Below are positions 7,282-15,961 of a DNA stretch of 64,000 nucleotides, piece by piece. The stretch lies in assembly GCA_016716745.1 (NCBI GenBank), contig JADJVD010000003.1, forward strand, positions 152,001 through 216,000. Direction: 5' to 3'. The translations under genes and the position numbers were made by a program. Under the pieces are notes generated by a model. That model ran no database searches. It was given only the letters and a program-made list of their open reading frames with translations, and was not told the origin of the DNA. Positions within the stretch are counted from its first letter, which is position 1. Each line of letters begins with the position of its first letter. The DNA comes from Hyphomicrobiales bacterium (GTDB lineage Bacteria; Pseudomonadota; Alphaproteobacteria; Rhizobiales; Beijerinckiaceae).

Positions 7282-9897
7282 TCAGGCGGCGCGAATCCGG
7301 GCGCCCTTGGCTCCCGGCTTTGCGCGTTCGAGCAATTTGCGAAGCGCCTGGATCGGATCCTCCTCCATCTGGTCGTCGGGTTCGGCGGCCATCGTCGGGG
7401 CGGCGGCCTGCGTGGGGATGGCGACGATCTTGTCGTCGTCGTTCGAGGGCGCCGCGCCGCGCGAGGACGGATTGAGCGCGGCGATGAGATCGGCGAGCGG
7501 GTCGTTGAGCACGGGCTCGGGCGCGGGCTCGGGTTTCTCGGGCTCGGGCGCGGCGGCTTGCGGGGCGGCCTCGCCGGCGTCGCGGCCGGTGGTCTCGCGC
7601 AACAGCGCGGCGAGCGTCGCGGCGGCGGGCGCAGGCGCGGCGACGGCGGCTGGCGCAAGCGCGGGCGCGACGGCGGGCTGCGGCGCGGCGTCGGCCTCCG
7701 GCGCGGCTTCGCCGCGCGTGCGCCACGACTGGTAGAGATCGCGCGTCAGATAGGAGAAGGAGCGGAACGGCTCGAGCAGGCCCCAGGCCATGAACTGCGC
7801 GCTGCCGCGGAAAATGTCCTTGTGCGTGCGGCGGCTGGCGAGGAAGCGCGGCAGCGCGTCGGAATCGCCATACATCAGATCGGCGAGAACGTAGTACTCG
7901 CGACCCTTCAGTTCGGGGAACTCGAAGGCGAGCTTGATCGCCTTGCCGTCGCTTTCGACGCGGCGAAGGATGAGCGGCAGTCGGCAGTCGCCGGCGTCGA
8001 CGCCGATGGGATCGATGAGGAGCGTTGCGGTCTGGTCGGGCGCGAGCGCGGCGAGCGCGTCGTCATGAGGGACGCGCAGCGCGCAGCCGCCGGCCGACAC
8101 GTCGACGATGTCGACCTTCAGGCGCCGCTCGCCAATCGCCAAAACGCCGGCGCGGGTGATTCCAAGGCGCGGGTGACGGTCGGGCTGCTTGCGTTCGGCG
8201 ACGGCGCCGAGCGCGGCGCCGGCGATGATCATGTTGAACGTGTTCCACAGGCTCACGACGAGCATGAGGTTGTTGACGCCCGGCTCGAAGAAGTAGCGCA
8301 GGATCGCGGTGACGCCGCCGGCCGCGAGCAGGCCGTAGATGACGAAGAACGGCCAGGCGAGTTCGGAAAGGTGATCCTCGTCGAGCGTCAGGCCTTTCGC
8401 CGTGACGTTGAAGGTCGGCTTGCGCGGCTGCGCGACGACGCTGACGATCGCCTTGGCGAGGAAGACGCCCTGCACATATTCGTAAAGCTCCGAGATCCAG
8501 GGCCAGCGCACGCGGCCATACATGTAGTTCTGGATCATCACGTTCACGATGAGATACATGAGCGTGTAGCCGACCGTCTCCTCGATGTTGGAGACGAACA
8601 GCTTGAGGTCGAAGAAGATATAGAGCAGCGGCGACAGCATGAAGATGAGTCGCGGCACAGGGAAGAACCAGAACGTCATGCTCGACAGGTAGGCGACGCG
8701 CTGGACGAAGCTCAGCCCCTTCTTCAGGGCCGGGTTCTTCAGGATCATGATCTGGAACATGCCCTGACACCAGCGCGAGCGCTGGCCGATGAAGCTCGTG
8801 AACGTCTCGGGCTGCAAGCCGGCGATGAGCGGCTTGTCGACATAGGCCGAATGCCAGCCGCTGGCGTGCAGCTCGAAGGCGGTCTCGCAATCCTCCGTGA
8901 TGGTGATGCCGGAAAAGCCGCCGGTCTGCTCCAGCGCCTTGCGACGCAGGATCGCCGCCGAGCCGCAGAAGAAGGAGCCGTCCCACTTGTCGAGGCCGCG
9001 CTGCGTCACCGAATAGAACATCTCGTTCTCGGAGGGCATGCGGTCGAACGTCTTCAGGTTCTTCTCGATCGGATCGGGATTGAGGAAGACGTGCGGGGTC
9101 TGGACGAGGAAGAGCTTCTCGTCCTTGAGGAAGTGGCCGATCGTCTCGCGCAGGAACATGCGGAAGGGCGCATGGTCGGCGTCGAACACGACGATCAGGT
9201 CGCCGTCCGAATCCTTCAGGCAGGCGTTCATGTTGCCGGCCTTGGCGTGCTCGTTCTTGGCGCGCGTGTGGTAGTGGGCGCCGAGCTGCTCGCACAGCGC
9301 CATGAGGCTGCGACGCCGCTCCTGCGCGGCGGCGGCCTTCTCCGGATTCTTGTCGTTGCACTTCTGGTCGGTGCCGCCGTCGTCGCACAGCCAGACCTTC
9401 AGCTTCTCCTTCGGATAGAGCATCGATTTGGCGGCGGCGATGGTGGTCGCCAGAATGTATTCGTCCTCGTTGTAGGTCGGGATGAAGACGTCGACCGTCG
9501 GCAGCTTGTCGTCCGGCGTCTCCTCGAGGCGCGGGCGATGCAGCGGGTCGGCGTTGATGACGAGGCTGATCGCCAGGATCGAGAAGCAATAGATCTCGGC
9601 CAGATACAGGATGAAGCCGGGAATGAAGTCGACGAACTCGCTGATCGGCGGCAGCGTCGAGGTGGTGCGCCAGTAGACGTAGCGCAGCACCACCAGGGAG
9701 CCGAGCGCGAGCAGCACCTGACGCACCCACGGGCCACGGCCGAACAGCCACACAAGGATCATCGACACGATGACGGCGACGGCGAGCGACAGTTGCGCCT
9801 GAACGCTCACCGGCTGCGTCACGAGCAATATCGCGACGGCGCCGGAAGCGACCCACAAAATCCATCGCACTGCCGCGATCATTCCAGACTGGCCCAC
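7282..9897 (-). CDS. bcsA: Cellulose synthase catalytic subunit BcsA (GT2 with PilZ domain)
   Basis: 871 residues, inner membrane; it polymerises UDP-glucose into beta-1,4-glucan and threads it out. N-terminal membrane helices (about 8-115) precede a GT2 domain with all processive-synthase motifs: DDG at 172-174, DAD at 239-241, TED at 334-336 and QRSRW at 372-376. More membrane helices (about 405-560) lead to a PilZ domain (about 568-690) with the DVSAGG motif at 599-604. The arginine motif in front of it reads ERKQPDRHPR, so the first Arg of RxxxR appears to be Asp573. An Ala/Pro/Glu-rich tail of about 130 residues follows. Start is either GTG 9897 (AAAGGA just upstream) or ATG 9882. First gene of the operon. 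Confidence 0.95.
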   Translation of the reverse strand: MGQSGMIAAVRWILWVASGAVAILLVTQPVSVQAQLSLAVAVIVSMILVWLFGRGPWVRQVLLALGSLVVLRYVYWRTTSTLPPISEFVDFIPGFILYLAEIYCFSILAISLVINADPLHRPRLEETPDDKLPTVDVFIPTYNEDEYILATTIAAAKSMLYPKEKLKVWLCDDGGTDQKCNDKNPEKAAAAQERRRSLMALCEQLGAHYHTRAKNEHAKAGNMNACLKDSDGDLIVVFDADHAPFRMFLRETIGHFLKDEKLFLVQTPHVFLNPDPIEKNLKTFDRMPSENEMFYSVTQRGLDKWDGSFFCGSAAILRRKALEQTGGFSGITITEDCETAFELHASGWHSAYVDKPLIAGLQPETFTSFIGQRSRWCQGMFQIMILKNPALKKGLSFVQRVAYLSSMTFWFFPVPRLIFMLSPLLYIFFDLKLFVSNIEETVGYTLMYLIVNVMIQNYMYGRVRWPWISELYEYVQGVFLAKAIVSVVAQPRKPTFNVTAKGLTLDEDHLSELAWPFFVIYGLLAAGGVTAILRYFFEPGVNNLMLVVSLWNTFNMIIAGAALGAVAERKQPDRHPRLGITRAGVLAIGERRLKVDIVDVSAGGCALRVPHDDALAALAPDQTATLLIDPIGVDAGDCRLPLILRRVESDGKAIKLAFEFPELKGREYYVLADLMYGDSDALPRFLASRRTHKDIFRGSAQFMAWGLLEPFRSFSYLTRDLYQSWRTRGEAAPEADAAPQPAVAPALAPAAVAAPAPAAATLAALLRETTGRDAGEAAPQAAAPEPEKPEPAPEPVLNDPLADLIAALNPSSRGAAPSNDDDKIVAIPTQAAAPTMAAEPDDQMEEDPIQALRKLLERAKPGAKGARIRAA

Positions 9898-10020
9898 GCG
9901 TCCTTTGACGTATGGGAAACCATCGCGTGCGGGCAGTTAACGCTGCGATAGCATCAACGAGGCGTGTAGGCGCATGGTGAATGCGCCGTTAACGCCGGGC
10001 GTGAGCCGCCCCGAAATGAA
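9898..10020. promoter_or_regulatory. Intergenic region upstream of the cellulose operon
   Basis: This 123-base gap separates the bcsA start from the stop of the M20 peptidase gene and must hold the operon promoter if there is no read-through from the peptidase gene. It contains two copies of GTTAACGC (9936-9943 and 9988-9995), 52 bases apart and AT-rich against the local background. They resemble half-sites for a regulator such as CtrA, but no full TTAA-N7-TTAA box is present. I could not define a convincing -35/-10 pair. Confidence 0.25.
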
Positions 10021-11190
10021 TCAGACGCGCGCCGCGCGCATCGCGCTCACCGCCAGCGCCTGCGCGCAGGGGACGAGCGAATCGACGTGGATGAACTCCT
10101 CCGGCGTGTGGCCGCCGCCGCCGGCCGGGCCGACGGAGCACAGCGTCGGGCAGCCGACGGCGGCGGTATAGCCGGAATCGGCGCAGCCCCCGGTGAACTC
10201 GGCCGTCACCTCGAAGCCGAAATCGGCCGCCGCATCGCGATAGATCTCGAACAGGCGCCGGCCGCCCTCGCTCTCCTCAAGCGGCAGGAACTCGCCGGAG
10301 ATGGTCAGACGCCCCGAGGCGCCGGGGACCGAGCAGGTCTCGACGATAGCGCGGATCGCCTCGATCGCCGGGGCGCGATCCTGCGCCTTCACATAACGCA
10401 GGTCGATTTCGGCGAGGCAGGACGGGGCGACCGTGTTGACGGTCTGGCCGCCGCGGATCGTGCCGACGTTGAGCGTGATCCCGCGCGCATAGTCGGTGAG
10501 AGCGTGGATCTTCGGAATCTTGCGGGCGATCTCCTCGATCGCCGAGACGCCCTTGTCGTGGTTGGCGCCGGAATGGGCGGCCTTGCCGGTCACCTCCATC
10601 GCCATGAACACGCCGCCCTTGCGCCCCCTGGTGATGCGGTGCGGGCCGCGGCGCGAGGGCTCGGAGTTGAACACGCAGCGCGCCGCCCGCGCCTCGCGCT
10701 CGATCACGGCGCGGGAGAAGGGCGAGGCGATCTCCTCGTCGCTGGTGATCAGCACGACGACCGGCGCGTCCGGCCCGCCGCAGGCCGCGAAGGCCGCCGC
10801 CGCGAAGGCGTTGATGACGAGGCCGGCCTTCATGTCGGCGACGCCCGGCCCGTAGGCCATGTCGCCCTCGCGGCGGAAGGGCCGGCGCGTCGGCTCGCCC
10901 CTGGGGAAGACCGTGTCGCGATGGCCCATCAGGACGACGGGGCGCTGGTCGGCCGCGCCGGGGCGGGCGAGACAGGCGCGGATCGCCTCGCCGAAGCGGG
11001 CGTCGGGTTCGGTCGAGATCGTCAGGCCGTGGCCGGCCAGAAACGCCTTCAGCGGTTCTCCGGCGGCGTCGACTCCGGGCTTGTCCCATGTCCCGGAATC
11101 GACGTTCACAAGCGTTTCGAGGAGGGCCAGCATCTCGCCCTCGCGGGCGGCCAGCCAGGCGGCGACGGAGCGTTCGGCCGTGTCGAGCAT
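10021..11190 (-). CDS. M20 family metallopeptidase (glutamate carboxypeptidase-like)
   Basis: 389 residues. A cytoplasmic di-zinc hydrolase of the M20/ArgE/CPG2 type, which removes C-terminal glutamate or cleaves N-acyl amino acids. Metal ligands and catalytic residues are visible in family order: GHRDT (His and Asp), ADMKAG (bridging Asp), TSDEE (catalytic and metal Glu) and a late HTPEE (His). The dimerisation-domain signature GKAAHSGANHDKG is also present. ATG 11190 is preferred over TTG 11208 because AGGA sits eight bases upstream. It is divergent from the IclR/oxoprolinase/ABC operon, sharing a 150-base gap with it, which suggests joint control and a related substrate. No signal peptide. 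Confidence 0.85.
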   Translation of the reverse strand: MLDTAERSVAAWLAAREGEMLALLETLVNVDSGTWDKPGVDAAGEPLKAFLAGHGLTISTEPDARFGEAIRACLARPGAADQRPVVLMGHRDTVFPRGEPTRRPFRREGDMAYGPGVADMKAGLVINAFAAAAFAACGGPDAPVVVLITSDEEIASPFSRAVIEREARAARCVFNSEPSRRGPHRITRGRKGGVFMAMEVTGKAAHSGANHDKGVSAIEEIARKIPKIHALTDYARGITLNVGTIRGGQTVNTVAPSCLAEIDLRYVKAQDRAPAIEAIRAIVETCSVPGASGRLTISGEFLPLEESEGGRRLFEIYRDAAADFGFEVTAEFTGGCADSGYTAAVGCPTLCSVGPAGGGGHTPEEFIHVDSLVPCAQALAVSAMRAARV

Positions 11191-11340
11191 CGCAGGTGTC
11201 CTGTGCAACTCGTCGCCGGCGCGTCGGAATTTTCGGCGCGGGCCAAACGAGTCAGATTCTTTGCCGCCAAAATGTTGCGCAAATCCGGCGCGTCGCCTAG
11301 CCTGTGCAAGAAATCAAAACACTAGTTCCGGTTTTTGGCA
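11191..11340. promoter_or_regulatory. Divergent promoter region between M20 peptidase and iclR operon
   Basis: A 150-base gap between two divergent starts, more AT-rich than its surroundings. For the plus strand, TTGCGC at about 11275 and TAGCCT 17 bases later form a weak -35/-10 pair. The IclR-family product next door would be expected to bind here. I see no strong inverted repeat that could be named as its operator. Confidence 0.35.
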
Positions 11341-12114
11341 ATGACCACGCTGTCCAGCGCCGCCGACGTCCTGCGGCGCTATTCCGCCGATCGGCAGGAT
11401 CTGACCGTCACCGAGGTGGCGCGGCTGCTCGCCATGCCCAAGAGCAACGCCTCGCGGCTGTTGCGGGCGATGGCCGCATGCGGCCTTCTGGAGATCGTCG
11501 GCCAGACCAAGCGCTACCGGCCAGGGCTGCTGCTGCACGAGGCCGGCGCCGTCTATCGCGCCGCCTCGCCGCTCACCCGCCGGGCCGACGACGTGGTGGC
11601 GCGCATCGCGGCGGCGAGCGGCCACACCGCCTATGTCAGCCTTCGCGTCGGGCTGGAGATCGTCGCCGTCACCGATCATCCCGGCACGCATGCGTTGCGT
11701 GTGGCGAGCTCGATCGGCCGCCGGCTCGCGGCGGGCGCGAGTTCGACCGGGCGCAGCCTTCTCGCGCGCCTGCCGGACCAGGAAATCCGCGCCCTGTTCA
11801 CCCCGTTTCCGACGCCGCCCGCGGCGAATGCGCCGGGCGACGTCGCGGAGCTTCTGCGCCGGGTCGAGCAGGTGCGGCGACAGGGTTTCGCGGTGGCGAT
11901 CGACGAGGCCAACCGCGGCGTCGGCGCGGTGGCCGTGGCGGTCGGCGATCCGCAGACGGCGAGCGAGGTGTCGCTGTGCGTCACCTTCCCGGCCGCGATG
12001 CTGACGGCCGAGGAACGCCTTTCGATCGCCCGCGAACTGCACGAGGGCGCCGCCGCCATCGCCGCGCAGACGGGCGACCGGAGCTTCGCGCCCTTCCGTC
12101 CGGAGGCCACATAG
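11341..12114 (+). CDS. IclR family transcriptional regulator
   Basis: 257 residues. N-terminal winged helix-turn-helix (about 8-65, with LTVTEVARLLAMPKSNASRLL as the recognition region, cited in part), followed by the IclR effector-binding domain (about 75-245; AGASSTGRSLLARL and the conserved late GVGAVAVAVGD stretch). It is the first gene of the operon and overlaps the following oxoprolinase gene by one base (TAGTG). It most likely controls this operon and perhaps the divergent M20 peptidase in response to a small organic ligand; the ligand is unknown. Confidence 0.9.
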   Translation: MTTLSSAADVLRRYSADRQDLTVTEVARLLAMPKSNASRLLRAMAACGLLEIVGQTKRYRPGLLLHEAGAVYRAASPLTRRADDVVARIAAASGHTAYVSLRVGLEIVAVTDHPGTHALRVASSIGRRLAAGASSTGRSLLARLPDQEIRALFTPFPTPPAANAPGDVAELLRRVEQVRRQGFAVAIDEANRGVGAVAVAVGDPQTASEVSLCVTFPAAMLTAEERLSIARELHEGAAAIAAQTGDRSFAPFRPEAT

Positions 12115-15100
12115 TGACCGCCCCTCGCGCCGCGAGCCGGTTCCGCGTCGGCTTCGATATCGGCGGCACCTTCACCGATTTCATTCTGTACGACGGGCAG
12201 GCGCGACAGGTGCGCCTGCACAAGCGATTGACGACGCCGCACGATCCGTCCGAGGCGGCGCTGATCGGGCTCGCCGAGCTCCTCGAGATGGGCGGGATCG
12301 GCTGGGGCGACGTCGGCGAGATCGTGCATGGAACGACGCTCGTCACCAATGCGGTGATCGAGCGGCGCGGCGCAAAACTCGGGCTGATCACGACGCAGGG
12401 CTTCCGCGACGCGCTGGAGATGGGCGCCGAGCAGCGCTACGACATCTACGATCTGTTTCTCGCCTTTCCCGAGCCCATGGCGCCGCGGCGTCTGCGCCGC
12501 GAGGTCGGCGAGCGGATGGATCGCGACGGGCGCGTCGTCACGCCGCTCGATCTGGCGCAAGCCCGCGCCGAACTCGCCTTCCTGTCGGCCGAGGGAGTCG
12601 AAGCGGTCGCCGTCTGCTTCCTGCATTCGTATCGCAACCCCGCGCACGAACTGGCGGTCGGCGAGCTGGCGCGGCGCGAGTTTCCCGCGCTCGCCGTGTC
12701 GCTGAGCCACGAGGTGGTCGGCGAGATCGGCGAATATCCGCGCTTCGCCACGACGGCGGCGAACGCCTATGCGCAGCCGCTCGTCGCGCGCTATCTCACC
12801 GCGCTGGAGCGCGAGTTGCGGGCGCGCGGCTTCGACGGCGCGCTGCGGCTGATGCATTCGGCCGGCGGGCTCGTCTCGCTCGACACGGCGCGCGCCTTTC
12901 CGATCCGCCTGCTCGAATCCGGCCCGGCCGGCGGCGGGCTCGCGACGGCCCTGTTCGGCGCGCTCGCCGGCCAGCGCGACGTGATCTCGTTCGACATGGG
13001 CGGCACGACCGCGAAAGCCTGCCTGATCGAGGACGGCCGCGCCGACGTCGCGCCGATGATGGAGGCGGGGCGCGTCCATCGCTTCAAGAAGGGCTCCGGC
13101 CTGCCGATCAAGGCGCCTGTCATCGACATGATCGAGATCGGCGCCGGCGGCGGGTCGATCGCGGCGATCGACGAGGTGGGCCTGCTGCGCGTCGGGCCGC
13201 GCTCGGCGGGGTCGGCGCCGGGGCCGGCCTGCTACGGGCTCGGCGGAACCGAGCCGACGGTCACGGACGCGGCGCTCGCGCTCGGTTATTACGATCCCGG
13301 ATTCTTCCTCGGCGGGCGAATGAAGCTCGATCCGGAGGCGGCGCGGCGCGCCATGGCGCGCGTCGCCGAGCCGCTGGGCCTGACGATCGAGCAGGCGGCG
13401 GCGGGCGTGCATTCCGTCGTCGTCGACGCGATGGCGGCGGCCGCGCGCGTGCATCTGGTCGAGAAGGGCAAGGATCCGCGCGCCTACGCGATGGTCGGCT
13501 TCGGCGGCGCCGGGCCGGCGCATGCGGTCGAGGTGGCGCGCGCGCTCGGCGTCGCCGAAGTCATCATTCCGCCGGCCTCGGGCGCGGCCTCGGCGCTCGG
13601 CTTTCTGGCCGCGCCGCTCTCCTTCGAACGGGCGCGCTCGCATCCGATCCGCATCGAGCCGGGCTTCGACGCGCAGGGCCTCGCCCGCACGCTCGCCGAG
13701 CTGGAGGCGGACGGGCGCGCGCGCCTGTCCGAGGCGGGCGTGGCGGCGGCAGACATGCGCGTCGAACGCTTTGCCGACATGCGCCTCGTCGGGCAGATGC
13801 ACGACATCTCGGTCGCGCTGCCGGAGGGGGCGATCGGCGAGGCGAGCCTTGCGGCGATCCGCGCCGCCTTCGACGCCGCCTATGCGCGCCGCTACACCGC
13901 TCCGCCGGAGGGCGCGCGGATCGAGGCGATCAATTTCCGCGTGCGCGTCGAGGGGCCGACGCCGACTCTGGCGCTCGACGGGGCGACCGGCGGCGTCGCC
14001 GGCGCGAAGCGCAAGGGCGACCGGCGGGCCTGGTTCGACGGCGGATTCGTCGAGGCGGCGGTCTACGACCGCTATGCGCTCGAGCCCGGCGACGACATTG
14101 CGGGTCCCGCCATCGTCGAGGAGCGCGAGGCGACGACGCTCGTTCCGCCGGGCGACCGGGCGCGGATCGACGCCAATCTCAACATCCGCGTCGCGGTCGC
14201 CCAGCGAGGCCGCGCCGAAACGCGGATCGACGCGGCGACCTCGCGCGGGGCGGCGGTCGCGCTCATCGAGTCCGATCCGATCGCGCTCGAAATCATGTGG
14301 AGCCGCCTCGTCACCGTCGTCGAGGAGATGTGGCTCACCGTCATCCGCACGGCTTTCTCGCTCGTCATCTCCGAGGCGCAGGATTTCGCCTGCGAACTTC
14401 TCGACCCGGAGGGCGAGACGCTCGCCCACTCCCCGCGCGCCATGCCGGTGTTCAACCTGACGCTGCCGCGCGCGGTGAAGGCGCTGATCGCGCGCTATCC
14501 CGCCCACACGCTGCGCCCCGGCGACGTGCTCGTCACCAACGATCCGTGGCTGTGCGCCGGCCATCTGTTCGACATCGCCGTGGTGACGCCGGTGTTCCGC
14601 GACGGCGCGCTGGTCGCGCTGATGGGCACGGTCGGCCATGTCTCGGACATCGGCGGCACGAAGGACTCGCTGTCGGCGCGCGAGATCTACGAGGAAGGTT
14701 TCCAGATCCCGCCGATGAAGCTCTACGAGGCGGGGCTTCGCAACGAGACGCTGTTCCGGCTGCTCGGCGAGAATGTCCGCAATCCCGATCAGGTGATCGG
14801 CGACGTCGAGAGCTTCGTCGCCGCCAATGCGCTCGGGGCGGAGCGCCTGTCCGCCTTCATGGCGGACTACGGCATGGCCGATCTGCGCGCGCTGGCGCAG
14901 GTGGTGCAGGACCGCTCGGAAAAGGCGATGCGCGAGGCGATCGCCGCCCTGCCGGAGGGGACGTATCGCTCGCAAGCCGAGAACAATCCGCTCGGCCAGA
15001 CGCTGCGCTACCCGCTGGCGCTCACCGTCGCGGACGGGACGATCACGCTCGATTTCGACGGCGCGCCGCCGCAGCAGCCGCGCGGCGGCCTGAACTCGAC

Positions 15101-15950
15101 GATGAACTACACGGCCGCGCACGCGACCTATCCGCTGAAATGCATGTTGACGCCGAATGTGCGCGGCAACGCCGGCTGCTACCGCCCCTTCACGGTGAAG
15201 GCGCCGGAGGGCTCGATCCTCAACGCGCGCCGGCCGATGGCGGTGAACCTGCGCACGCGCACGGGCTGGTATATCGCGCCGAACGTGTTCTCGGCGCTGG
15301 CGGGGGCCGCGCCCGATCAGGTGCAGGCGGCCACGGGCCTGCCGGTCGCCGCCAATGTCTACGGTCGCGACGCGGGCGGCCGCATCTATTCCGACCTGCT
15401 GTTCATGGGCGGGGGGCAGGGCGCCTCGTCCGCGCGGGACGGCAAGTCGGGCCTGCTGTGGCCGACCTCCGCCGCCAACACCTCGACCGAATTGTTCGAG
15501 ACGCGGGCGCCCGTGCTGGTGCTCGAAAAGGCGTATGTGACCGATTCCGGCGGGCCGGGGCGCCAGCGCGGCGGGCTCGGCCAGAAGGTGCGGCTGCGCA
15601 AGCTCGCCGACGACGGGCTGCCGACGCTCGTCTCGGTCTATCCCGAGGGCGTCGGCCTTGCGGCGCCCGGTTTGCACGGAGGCGCGGCCGGCAGCCCGGC
15701 TCACGGGGTCGTGACCGACGCGCAGGGCCGGGTGACGCATGATTGCGGCACGGGCGAACTGGTGACGCTGAGCCAGACTGGCGAGATCGTCGAGATCATG
15801 CTGTCCGGCGGCGCCGGGTTCGGCGATCCGCGCGGGCGCGCCCCCGAGGCGGTGGCGCGCGACGTCGCGGAAGAAAAGGTTTCGCCGCAGGCCGCGCGCC
15901 TGCAGTATGGAGTGAACATCGCCGCGGCGACAGCGCGCCCGGCGGAATGA
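12114..15950 (+). CDS. Fused hydantoinase/5-oxoprolinase (HyuA-HyuB type, one chain)
   Basis: 1278 residues starting at GTG 12114, which shares its G with the iclR stop. The N-terminal half (about 1-690) is the HyuA-like ATP-dependent part with actin-like phosphate loops (GFDIGGTFTDF near the start, FDMGGTTAKA about 300, GAGGGSIA about 345). The C-terminal half (about 720-1270) is HyuB-like (DPIALEIMWSRL, NDPWLCAGHL, GGAGFGDPRGR). Separate HyuA and HyuB subunits are common in bacteria; this single chain has the length and order of eukaryote-type 5-oxoprolinase, which opens 5-oxoproline to glutamate using ATP. An N-methylhydantoinase or related activity cannot be ruled out. It sits between its regulator and a peptide-type importer. 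Confidence 0.88.
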   Translation: MTAPRAASRFRVGFDIGGTFTDFILYDGQARQVRLHKRLTTPHDPSEAALIGLAELLEMGGIGWGDVGEIVHGTTLVTNAVIERRGAKLGLITTQGFRDALEMGAEQRYDIYDLFLAFPEPMAPRRLRREVGERMDRDGRVVTPLDLAQARAELAFLSAEGVEAVAVCFLHSYRNPAHELAVGELARREFPALAVSLSHEVVGEIGEYPRFATTAANAYAQPLVARYLTALERELRARGFDGALRLMHSAGGLVSLDTARAFPIRLLESGPAGGGLATALFGALAGQRDVISFDMGGTTAKACLIEDGRADVAPMMEAGRVHRFKKGSGLPIKAPVIDMIEIGAGGGSIAAIDEVGLLRVGPRSAGSAPGPACYGLGGTEPTVTDAALALGYYDPGFFLGGRMKLDPEAARRAMARVAEPLGLTIEQAAAGVHSVVVDAMAAAARVHLVEKGKDPRAYAMVGFGGAGPAHAVEVARALGVAEVIIPPASGAASALGFLAAPLSFERARSHPIRIEPGFDAQGLARTLAELEADGRARLSEAGVAAADMRVERFADMRLVGQMHDISVALPEGAIGEASLAAIRAAFDAAYARRYTAPPEGARIEAINFRVRVEGPTPTLALDGATGGVAGAKRKGDRRAWFDGGFVEAAVYDRYALEPGDDIAGPAIVEEREATTLVPPGDRARIDANLNIRVAVAQRGRAETRIDAATSRGAAVALIESDPIALEIMWSRLVTVVEEMWLTVIRTAFSLVISEAQDFACELLDPEGETLAHSPRAMPVFNLTLPRAVKALIARYPAHTLRPGDVLVTNDPWLCAGHLFDIAVVTPVFRDGALVALMGTVGHVSDIGGTKDSLSAREIYEEGFQIPPMKLYEAGLRNETLFRLLGENVRNPDQVIGDVESFVAANALGAERLSAFMADYGMADLRALAQVVQDRSEKAMREAIAALPEGTYRSQAENNPLGQTLRYPLALTVADGTITLDFDGAPPQQPRGGLNSTMNYTAAHATYPLKCMLTPNVRGNAGCYRPFTVKAPEGSILNARRPMAVNLRTRTGWYIAPNVFSALAGAAPDQVQAATGLPVAANVYGRDAGGRIYSDLLFMGGGQGASSARDGKSGLLWPTSAANTSTELFETRAPVLVLEKAYVTDSGGPGRQRGGLGQKVRLRKLADDGLPTLVSVYPEGVGLAAPGLHGGAAGSPAHGVVTDAQGRVTHDCGTGELVTLSQTGEIVEIMLSGGAGFGDPRGRAPEAVARDVAEEKVSPQAARLQYGVNIAAATARPAE

Positions 15951-15961
15951 GCGAGGGACCC

